Of a stretch of DNA of 64,000 nucleotides, positions 54,584-61,897 are shown in pieces (the first letter of the stretch is position 1; every line of letters starts with the position of its first letter). The position numbers and the translations under genes are program-made. The DNA is from Streptomyces sp. NBC_00370 (lineage in GTDB: Bacteria > Actinomycetota > Actinomycetes > Streptomycetales > Streptomycetaceae). The notes beneath the pieces were generated by a model. That model searched no databases. It had not been told where the DNA came from and saw nothing but the letters and a program-made list of their open reading frames with translations. The DNA lies in assembly GCF_036084755.1 (NCBI RefSeq), contig NZ_CP107968.1, positions 2,858,501 to 2,922,500 of the forward strand, written 5' to 3'.

Positions 54584-55486
54584 ATGACCACCACGACCCT
54601 GAACCCACCGGCGGCCGTCCCGCAGACCCGCCCCTCGGGACCCGACACCGCGCGCTTCCGCCGCAAGCGCGCCCTGAACTGGATCGCCGTGCACGCCCTG
54701 GCGATCGCGATGGCCCTGTTCTTCGTCCTGCCGTTCGTCTTCGTCTTCCTCACCTCGGTGATGAGCGACGGGCAGGCGCTGAGCGGCGATCTGTGGCCGA
54801 CGTCCTGGCACTGGTCGAACTACTCGACGGTGTTCCACACCCCGGGCTTCCTGACCTGGTGGCGCAACTCGCTGATGTACGCGGTGCTCGGCACGGTCTT
54901 CACCGTCTGTTCGTCCGTGCCCGTCGCCTACGCGCTCGCCAAGTTCCGCTTCCGCGGCCGCCGGACGGCCATGGTGCTCGTCATCTCGACGATGATGCTG
55001 CCGCCCCAGGTCATCATCATCCCGATGTACCTGGTCTGGTCGCAGCAGTTCCACCTGTCGGGCTCGCTGTGGCCGCTGATCATCCCGATGGCGTTCGGTG
55101 ACGCGTACTCCATCTTCCTGCTGCGGCAGTTCCTGCTGACCATCCCCAACGAGTACATCGAGTCGGCGAAGGTCGACGGCTGCGGCGAGTTCCGCACACT
55201 GCTGAAGATCGTCGTGCCGATGGCCAAGCCCGGCATCGCGGCCGTCGCCCTCTTCCAGTTCTTCTACTGCTGGAACGACTACTTCGGGCCGCAGATCTAC
55301 GCGGCCCAGAACCCCGGCGCGTGGACCCTGAGCTACGGCCTGGAATCATTCAAAAGCGCGCACAGCGTGAACTGGAATCTGACGATGGCCGCGACCCTGC
55401 TGGTCATGGCCCCGGTCGTCATCGTCTTCTTCTTCGCGCAAAAGGCCTTCGTAGAAGGCGTCACCCTCACCGGAGTAAAGGGCTGA
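54584..55486 (+). CDS. csnG: Sugar ABC transporter permease (MalG type)
   Basis: 300 aa with six membrane spans, beginning AIAMALFFVLPFVFVFLTS. The EAA loop reads ESAKVDGCGEFRTLLKIVVP around residue 192, with Ser in place of the first Ala. The ATG is one base beyond the csnF stop, so translation is coupled. The C-terminal AQKAFVEGVTLTGVKG is the usual end of MalG-type permeases. Functions with csnF and the lipoprotein; the energy source must come from an ATPase encoded elsewhere. Confidence 0.92.
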   Translation: MTTTTLNPPAAVPQTRPSGPDTARFRRKRALNWIAVHALAIAMALFFVLPFVFVFLTSVMSDGQALSGDLWPTSWHWSNYSTVFHTPGFLTWWRNSLMYAVLGTVFTVCSSVPVAYALAKFRFRGRRTAMVLVISTMMLPPQVIIIPMYLVWSQQFHLSGSLWPLIIPMAFGDAYSIFLLRQFLLTIPNEYIESAKVDGCGEFRTLLKIVVPMAKPGIAAVALFQFFYCWNDYFGPQIYAAQNPGAWTLSYGLESFKSAHSVNWNLTMAATLLVMAPVVIVFFFAQKAFVEGVTLTGVKG

Positions 55487-55491
55487 GAACC

Positions 55492-56757
55492 ATGAAGCTC
55501 GCAGTTGTAGGCGGCGGATCGACCTACACACCTGAACTGATAGACGGATTCGCGAGGCTGCGGGACACCCTGCCCATCGAGGAACTCGTCCTGGTCGACC
55601 CGGCGGCCGACCGGCTCGACCTGGTCGGGGGTCTCGCCCGGCGGATCTTCGCCAAGCTCGGCCACCCCGGCCGGATCACCACCACGTCCGACCTCGACGC
55701 GGGTGTCGAGGGCGCCGACGCCGTGCTGCTCCAGCTCCGCGTCGGCGGCCAGGCGGCCCGCAACCAGGACGAGACATGGCCGCTGGAGTGCGGCTGCGTC
55801 GGCCAGGAGACGACGGGCGCCGGCGGTCTCGCCAAGGCGCTGCGCACGGTCCCGGTCGTCCTGGACATCGCGGAGCGGGTCCGGCGTACCAACCCGGACG
55901 CCTGGATCATCGACTTCACCAACCCGGTGGGGATCGTGACGCGCGCGCTGCTCCAGGCCGGACACAAGGCCGTCGGCCTGTGCAACGTCGCGATCGGCTT
56001 CCAGCGCAAGTTCGCCGACCGGCTCGGGGTCACCCCGTCCGAGGTGTACCTGGAGCATGTCGGCCTCAACCACCTGACGTGGGAGCGGGGCGTACGGATC
56101 GGCGGCCCGGACGGCGAGGACATGCTGCCCAAGCTGCTCGCCGAGTTCGGCGACGAGATCGCGGCCGACCTGCACATGCCCCGTCCGGTGCTGGACCGGC
56201 TCGGCGTCGTGCCCTCGTACTACCTGCGCTACTACTACGCGCACGACGAGGTCGTAAGGGAGCTGCGGACCAAGCCCTCGCGCGCCTCCGAGGTGGCCGA
56301 GATGGAGAAGCAGCTGCTGGCGATGTACGGGGACCCGGCGCTGGACGAGAAGCCCGCGCTGCTCGCCAAGCGCGGCGGTGCCTACTACTCGGAGGCGGCC
56401 GTCGACCTGGCGGCCTCGCTGCTGCGCGGCGGCGGCAGCCCGATCCAGGTCGTCAACACGCTCAACAACGGCACCCTGCCGTTCCTCGCGGACGACGCGG
56501 TGATCGAGGTGCAGGCACGGGTCGGTACGGACGGCGCGACGCCGCTCGCCGTGCCGAAGCTCGACCCGCTGTACGCGGGGCTCATCGCCAACGTGACCGC
56601 GTACGAGGACCTGGCGCTGCGGACGGCGCTGAACGGCAGCCGCGACGCGGTGTTCAAGACCCTGCTGGCGCACCCGCTGGTCGGCCAGTACGAGTATGCC
56701 GAGAAGCTCACCGACGAGCTGATCGCGCACAACCGGGAGCACCTCGCGTGGGCGTGA
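55492..56757 (+). CDS. csnH: Family 4 glycoside hydrolase (6-phospho-beta-glucosidase type)
   Basis: 421 aa, NAD- and Mn-dependent glycosidase. N-terminal nucleotide motif KLAVVGGGSTYTPELIDGF; FTNPVGIVTRAL and the metal-binding Cys in LCNVAIGFQRKF; His in HVGLNHLTWERG. GH4 enzymes cleave glycosides by a redox mechanism, often on 6-phosphorylated sugars. Here it probably trims imported glucosamine oligosaccharides; whether phosphorylation is needed is unclear. ATG 55492 is 5 bp after the csnG stop. The stop overlaps the start of the next gene by 4-10 bp. Confidence 0.88.
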   Translation: MKLAVVGGGSTYTPELIDGFARLRDTLPIEELVLVDPAADRLDLVGGLARRIFAKLGHPGRITTTSDLDAGVEGADAVLLQLRVGGQAARNQDETWPLECGCVGQETTGAGGLAKALRTVPVVLDIAERVRRTNPDAWIIDFTNPVGIVTRALLQAGHKAVGLCNVAIGFQRKFADRLGVTPSEVYLEHVGLNHLTWERGVRIGGPDGEDMLPKLLAEFGDEIAADLHMPRPVLDRLGVVPSYYLRYYYAHDEVVRELRTKPSRASEVAEMEKQLLAMYGDPALDEKPALLAKRGGAYYSEAAVDLAASLLRGGGSPIQVVNTLNNGTLPFLADDAVIEVQARVGTDGATPLAVPKLDPLYAGLIANVTAYEDLALRTALNGSRDAVFKTLLAHPLVGQYEYAEKLTDELIAHNREHLAWA

Positions 56758-57758
56758 GCACTGCCGGCCAGGCGGCGGGACGCGCGAGCGTCCTGGCCGT
56801 CGACGCCGGGAACAGCAAGACCGATGTGGCCGTGATCGGCGCCGACGGCTCGGTGCTCGGCACCGGCCGCGGCGGCGGCTTCCAGCCGCCGATCGTGGGC
56901 ATCGAGCAGGCCGTCGATGTGGTGGCCGCGGCGGTCGCCGAGGCCGCGGCGGCGGCGGGACTGCCGGCGAAGAACCTGGTCAGCCATGTGTCCGCGTGTC
57001 TGGCCAACGCTGATCTGCCCGTCGAGGAGCGGGAGTTGGCGCAGGCCGTGCAGGCGCGCGGCTGGGGTCTGACGACGGAGGTGCGCAACGACACCTTCGC
57101 GATACTGCGGGCCGGGCTGCCCAGCGGCGCCGAGCCGCTGGGGGTCGCCGTGGTCTGCGGCGCCGGCATCAACTGCGTGGGCATGCGGCCCGACGGCAGG
57201 ACCGCGCGCTTCCCGGCCATCGGCCGCATCTCCGGTGACTGGGGCGGCGGTTCGGGGCTCGCCGAGGAGGCGCTGTGGTTCGCCGCGCGCGCCGAGGACG
57301 GCCGCGGCGAGCCGACGGAGCTGATGCGGACGCTGCCCGCGCACTTCGGGCTGACCACGATGTACGAGCTGATCGAGGCCCTGCACCTGAAGCACATCCC
57401 AGCGCTGCGCAAGCACGAGCTGACGCCGGTGCTGTTCGCGACGAGCGCGGCGGGCGACCCGGTGGCGAGAGCGGTGGTCGACCGGCTGGCCGAGGAGGTC
57501 GTCGCGATGTCGACGGTCGCGCTCGGCCGGCTCGACCTGCTGGACGAGGAGGCGCCGGTGCTGCTGGGCGGGGGTGTGCTGGCGGCCCGTCATCCGCGGC
57601 TCGACGACCGGATCGCGGAGCTGCTGGCCGCCAAGGCGCCGAAGGCGGTGATCGGCGTGGTGACGGCGCCACCGGTGCTCGGCGCCGGGCTGCTCGGCCT
57701 CGACCACATCGGCGCGAGCGCCGCCGAACACGTGCGGCTGCACACGCATTACGCGTGA
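56748..57758 (+). CDS. csnK: BadF/BadG-type sugar kinase (N-acetylglucosamine kinase-like)
   Basis: 336 aa. ASKHA-fold kinase: phosphate-1 VLAVDAGNSKTDVAVIG, phosphate-2 VAVVCGAGINCVGM, GRISGDWGGGSGLAEEAL, and adenosine motif VLLGGGVLAARHP. It probably phosphorylates glucosamine or a short oligosaccharide released by the GH4 enzyme. GTG 56748 (GGGAG nine bases upstream) or GTG 56754 (four-base overlap with the csnH stop) can start it. Last gene of the operon. Confidence 0.85.
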   Translation: MGVSTAGQAAGRASVLAVDAGNSKTDVAVIGADGSVLGTGRGGGFQPPIVGIEQAVDVVAAAVAEAAAAAGLPAKNLVSHVSACLANADLPVEERELAQAVQARGWGLTTEVRNDTFAILRAGLPSGAEPLGVAVVCGAGINCVGMRPDGRTARFPAIGRISGDWGGGSGLAEEALWFAARAEDGRGEPTELMRTLPAHFGLTTMYELIEALHLKHIPALRKHELTPVLFATSAAGDPVARAVVDRLAEEVVAMSTVALGRLDLLDEEAPVLLGGGVLAARHPRLDDRIAELLAAKAPKAVIGVVTAPPVLGAGLLGLDHIGASAAEHVRLHTHYA

Positions 57759-57817
57759 TCATTCCGCCGGGAAGGGGAACCGATCAGCGGGCTGTGACGT
57801 ATTCATGGTGGGGAGAG

Positions 57818-57837
57818 CGCGCCGCTGAGGTGGCGCG
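57818..57837. terminator. Weak hairpin after the csn operon
   Basis: CGCGCC/GGCGCG with an 8-nt loop, flanked by ACGTAT and ATACGT further out; it may end the csn transcript. Confidence 0.35.
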
Positions 57838-57963
57838 ATACGTACAAGATCAGTCAAGCGTGGTGTGATTGTCGGTCCCTGCGGCCATACTGCTGGCCGG
57901 GAGCTGTCCCCCGACCCACCGGGGGCCGGCCGGCCGTCGTCTACTGACCGAGGGGGAGGTCAC

Positions 57964-59376
57964 GTGACATACCCGCAGAATGTGCGCACAGCGCCACCGT
58001 CGGCGCGACCGCCCGCGCCCGCGCAGCCGCCCAGGCCGCCGGCGCCGCCCGGCGTACCGCCGGCGCGGCGCAGCGCCTGGTCGGAGACCAGGGAGCGGCT
58101 GGGCTCGGCGGCGACGACCGAACCCGGCAGGCTGCGCATCATCGGCGCCGCGCTGGCGCTGCTGGTGCTGGTGTTCGGCGCGGTGACGGCCTGGCAGGCC
58201 TCCGACCGGTACGCGTCGGCCGACGACGTGGTGAACCGCAGTCAGCCGGTCAAGGACGCGGCGAACATCTACCGTTCGCTGGCCGCCGCCGACACGGACG
58301 CGGCGACCGGTTTCCTCGCGGGCGCGACCGAACCCCCCGACGTGCAGGCGGCGTACCGGAAGGACATCGCCACCGCTTCCGAGCTGCTGGTGCGGGTCGC
58401 GAAGAGCACGGAGGCGAACAGCGGCGCCGCGCGGCTGATCGCGGACATCAACAGCCAACTGCCCGTCTACACGGGGCTGATCGAGCGGGCCAGGGCCGCC
58501 AACCGGCAGGACCAGCCGCTCGGCGGCGCTTATCTGCGGTACGCGAACGAGCAGATGACCAAGGATCACGGTCTGCTGCCGAACGCCGAGGCCCTGTACA
58601 ACGCGGAGACGAAGCGGCTGCAGGAGGATTCGGACCAGGCCCGGATATGGCCCTTCGCCGCGCTCGGCCTCGGGGTGCTCACCCTGGCCGTGCTGGTCTG
58701 GGCGCAGCGCCGTAACTACCGCAGCACCAACCGGGTGTTCAACCAGGGCCTGCTCGGCGCGACCGCCGCGACCACGGCCGTGCTGCTGTGGCTGATCGCC
58801 GGACAGGCGCTGAGCAGCTCGCATCTGGGTGACGCGAACACCCACGGACAGAGTTCGCTCGCGGTGCTCAACGAGGCCCGGATCAACGCGCTGAAGGCGC
58901 GGGCCAACGAGAATCTGACGCTGGTCTCCCGCGGTTCGATCCTCGCCGCCGACGGCATCAACGACAAGTACGAGGTCGACTTCAACGCGCGCATGAAGGA
59001 CCTCGAATCCGAGCTCGGCCGGGCCAAGGGGCTCGCCGACGACGCCAAGGGGCGCGATCCGGTGACCTCCGCGATCACGTCGATCTCGGTGTGGGAGAAG
59101 CGGAACGACGAGGCCGACGCGGCCAACAAGAGCGGTGACTTCGAGCGCGCGCTGAAGAAGATCAACGGCGCGGGCGACACGGCCGAGGAGTCGTTCAACC
59201 AGGTGGAGAGCGCCCTGAACGAGGCGATCGGCCAGGAGCAGAGCGAATTCGACGCGTCGGCCGACGCGGGGCGCGGTGCGCTGACCTGGCTGGCGGCCGG
59301 CGCGGGTGTGCTGGCCGTCCTCGGGGCGCTGGGCGCGCTGCTGGGCGTGGGCCGCAGGCTTTCGGAGTACCGGTGA
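57964..59376 (+). CDS. GlnX-like four-span membrane sensor protein
   Basis: 470 aa. After a Pro-rich cytoplasmic N-terminus (residues 1-45) come four membrane spans: ALALLVLVFGAVTAW, PFAALGLGVLTLAVLVW, TAATTAVLLWLIAGQAL and WLAAGAGVLAVLGALGALL. Two extracytoplasmic helical domains of roughly 130-170 residues sit between spans 1-2 and 3-4, like chemoreceptor four-helix bundles. The arrangement matches mycobacterial GlnX, which relays ligand signals from GlnH to PknG. Start GTG 57964 has GGGGGAGG upstream. Its stop overlaps or abuts the next gene. Confidence 0.75.
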   Translation: MTYPQNVRTAPPSARPPAPAQPPRPPAPPGVPPARRSAWSETRERLGSAATTEPGRLRIIGAALALLVLVFGAVTAWQASDRYASADDVVNRSQPVKDAANIYRSLAAADTDAATGFLAGATEPPDVQAAYRKDIATASELLVRVAKSTEANSGAARLIADINSQLPVYTGLIERARAANRQDQPLGGAYLRYANEQMTKDHGLLPNAEALYNAETKRLQEDSDQARIWPFAALGLGVLTLAVLVWAQRRNYRSTNRVFNQGLLGATAATTAVLLWLIAGQALSSSHLGDANTHGQSSLAVLNEARINALKARANENLTLVSRGSILAADGINDKYEVDFNARMKDLESELGRAKGLADDAKGRDPVTSAITSISVWEKRNDEADAANKSGDFERALKKINGAGDTAEESFNQVESALNEAIGQEQSEFDASADAGRGALTWLAAGAGVLAVLGALGALLGVGRRLSEYR

Positions 59377-59387
59377 GAAGGGGAGCG

Positions 59388-60461
59388 ATGAGTCCTGTGT
59401 CCGACAGGCTCCGCGGCTGGGGCGGGGTCACCGCCATGGGCGTGGCCTGCGCTGTGACGGCCGCACTCACCTTGCTGCCGCTGGCACACGGCGGGGCCGA
59501 CAGCGCCGACGGAGGGCGGCTGGTGGCGCCGCACGGCACGACAGCCGTGCCCGCCAAGGCCGAGAAGTGCCAGGACGGGGACGCGCCGGAGGCGAGTCTG
59601 CCCGCCTCGGCCGCCACCGGACCGATCGTCGCCGACATGCAGCGGCGCAAGGACGGGCGACTGATCGTCGGCGTCGACCAGAACAGCTACGACTGGGGCT
59701 ATCTCGACCCGGAGTCCAACGAGTTCGAGGGCTTCGACATCGACATCGCCCGCGCGATCGCCAAGAACATCTACGGCAGTGAGACGGCGGTCAAGTTCCA
59801 GCCCGTCTCCACGGCGCAGCGGATCCCCGCCCTGCAGAACGGCACGGTCGACATCATCGTCCGGACGATGACGATCTCCTGCGACCGGCGCGAGGACATC
59901 GACTTCTCCAGCGCGTACTTCAAAGCCGGCCAGCAGGTCCTCGCCCCCAAGTCGTCGGACATCACCGGCTACAACGAGACGCTGAAGGGCAAGCGGGTCT
60001 GCACGGCGACCGGTTCGTCGGCCGTGCAGGCGCTGGAGGGCGACAAGACGAACGGCGCGTTCGGCGCGATCTACTGGGACAGCGCCAACAACGAGGGCAA
60101 CAAGCCGGCCGGGCAGAGCGCCGCCGACCTGAGCGTGCCGAACCAGCTGGACTGCCTGGTCAGGCTCCAGCTCGGGCTGGTCGACGCGATCGTCACGGAC
60201 AATTCGCTCGCCGCCGGCCAGGCCGCCCAGGACCCGTCGGTCATGCTGAAGGGCCCGCCGTTCACGACCGAGTACTACGGTGTCGCGACCAAGCTGAGCA
60301 AGACCGGCGACAACGACCTGGTGCGCCGGATCAACAAGGTCCTGGAGGAGTACCGGGCGGGCGGGGCCAACAGCCCCTGGATGCGGTCGTACAACAAATG
60401 GCTCAAGACCGGGCTGCCGGGGATAGCCGGGCCGCCCGCGCCTACCTACAAGACCAACTAG
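59388..60461 (+). CDS. GlnH-like extracellular amino-acid-binding protein
   Basis: 357 aa. Family 3 solute-binding fold: GRLIVGVDQNSYDWGYLDP, EFEGFDIDIARAIAKNI, PALQNGTVDIIVRTMTISCDRREDIDFS, and a Cys pair (KRVCTATGSS, LDCLVRLQ). The N-terminus has one hydrophobic segment (AMGVACAVTAALTLLPLAHG) without a proper lipobox, so it is anchored by the segment or secreted, unlike lipoprotein GlnH. Start ATG 59388 follows AAGGGGA; a GTG at 59373 overlaps the previous stop. Expected ligands are Asp, Glu or Gln. No ABC permease is nearby, so it serves sensing, not uptake. Confidence 0.8.
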   Translation: MSPVSDRLRGWGGVTAMGVACAVTAALTLLPLAHGGADSADGGRLVAPHGTTAVPAKAEKCQDGDAPEASLPASAATGPIVADMQRRKDGRLIVGVDQNSYDWGYLDPESNEFEGFDIDIARAIAKNIYGSETAVKFQPVSTAQRIPALQNGTVDIIVRTMTISCDRREDIDFSSAYFKAGQQVLAPKSSDITGYNETLKGKRVCTATGSSAVQALEGDKTNGAFGAIYWDSANNEGNKPAGQSAADLSVPNQLDCLVRLQLGLVDAIVTDNSLAAGQAAQDPSVMLKGPPFTTEYYGVATKLSKTGDNDLVRRINKVLEEYRAGGANSPWMRSYNKWLKTGLPGIAGPPAPTYKTN

Positions 60462-60526
60462 ACCGACTGGACCGACCGGACCAAGGCCAACGAGTCCCCC
60501 CACAGGGCGAAGCGGAGAGGTGATCG

Positions 60527-61897
60527 ATGGGCGCCACGGGCTCCTTTCCCGGATCGTCGGGGACGCCACCGGTACCGGTCATGGACCGGGACGAGGTGGA
60601 CCGGGCCCTCGCGCGCCTCGAAGCCGAGCACGAGGCGATCGAGACGTCACTGCTCGCCCTCCAGGACCACGCGGGCCGCAGACTGCTCGAAGGGGCGGCG
60701 CTCACCGGCGTCACCAAGGACCGCTGGACCTCCGTCGAGCCCACGATCACCCTGCTCTGGGCGTACTTCGACCGGTACAGCGACACCCTGACCGAGGCGC
60801 GTGAGCTGCGCGCCAAGCGGCGCTGGCCCAATCGCGAGGATCTTGAGGAGCTGACCGAGAAGCTGCGCGGCCAGGCGGTGACGGTAGCGGCGCCCGCCGC
60901 CGAGCACGGCATGCCGACGAGCATCACCGGACCGGCCAAGCTCGCCGAACGGTTCACGCTCGCCCAGCTGGTGACGCGGATGAACGACCTGTACGCGCGC
61001 TCGCTCGACATGGTCGTCGCCGCCGACGCCGTCTGGTCGGCGCTGCCCGCGCGGATCGACCTGCTCTCCACCGAGCTGCGGCGCACGCTCTCGCTCGCGC
61101 ACTCGGTGGGGGTGCGGCCCGGCGAGCATCCGGCCGGTGACGACCTGGACTCGATCACCGACGAGCTGACCGCGCTGCGCGCCCAGGTGGTCTCCGACCC
61201 GCTGGCCTTCTGGCGTGCGGCGCCCGGCAGTTCGGCCCCGGGCGGCGGCCGTCCCGACACCGGGCGCTACGACAGGGCGGCCCGCGCGCTCGAAGAGGTA
61301 CGGCGCGAGATCGAGGCCGTGCTCGCCGTCCGCAAGGACTCCGAGGAGCGGCTGCTGCGCCTGCGTGACGTGCTGTCACGCGCCGACCGCACGCTGGACG
61401 AGGCCAGGTCGGCGCGCGGTGAGGTGCTGGCGAAGATCGCCGCTTCCGAGGTGCCCGCCGTCAGCGGCCCGTCGGCGGTGCTGCACGAGCGGCTCTCGAC
61501 CGCCGCCGAGTACCGCAGACATGCCCAATGGCACCGGCTTTCGCCGCTCCTGGAGTCCCTGGAGCGCGACGCCGAGGACGAACTGCTGCGCGCCCGTGAG
61601 TCGTTGACCGCGGTCACGGCGCCGCTCGCGGTCCGCGCCGAGCTGCGCGGCCGGCTCGACGCGTACAAGGCGAAGGTCGCCAGGCACGGCATGGCCGAGG
61701 ACCCGCTGCTGATCGAGCGGTACGACGCGGCCCGCCGGATGCTGTGGAGCGCGCCGTGCGACCTGCGCGTCGCCGAACAGGCCGTGCTGCGCTACCAGCA
61801 GGCGACCGCCGAGGTCCTGGTGCCACGGCAGCAGCGCCAGCAGCAGCCGACCGACCGCGGGACATCAGGAACAGAAGGCGAACGGGGGGACCGATGA
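60527..61897 (+). CDS. Coiled-coil protein of unknown function in the PknG operon
   Basis: 456 aa, soluble, almost entirely helical with Leu/Arg/Glu-rich stretches at residues 20-50, 95-110 and 245-395 that suit coiled coils. No signal peptide or membrane span and no catalytic motif. I do not recognise a named family. It begins 65 bp after the binding-protein gene with GGAGAGG upstream, and its TGA overlaps the PknG-like ATG by four bases (ATGA), so it is translated together with the kinase. It may be a scaffold or substrate of the kinase. Confidence 0.8.
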   Translation: MGATGSFPGSSGTPPVPVMDRDEVDRALARLEAEHEAIETSLLALQDHAGRRLLEGAALTGVTKDRWTSVEPTITLLWAYFDRYSDTLTEARELRAKRRWPNREDLEELTEKLRGQAVTVAAPAAEHGMPTSITGPAKLAERFTLAQLVTRMNDLYARSLDMVVAADAVWSALPARIDLLSTELRRTLSLAHSVGVRPGEHPAGDDLDSITDELTALRAQVVSDPLAFWRAAPGSSAPGGGRPDTGRYDRAARALEEVRREIEAVLAVRKDSEERLLRLRDVLSRADRTLDEARSARGEVLAKIAASEVPAVSGPSAVLHERLSTAAEYRRHAQWHRLSPLLESLERDAEDELLRARESLTAVTAPLAVRAELRGRLDAYKAKVARHGMAEDPLLIERYDAARRMLWSAPCDLRVAEQAVLRYQQATAEVLVPRQQRQQQPTDRGTSGTEGERGDR

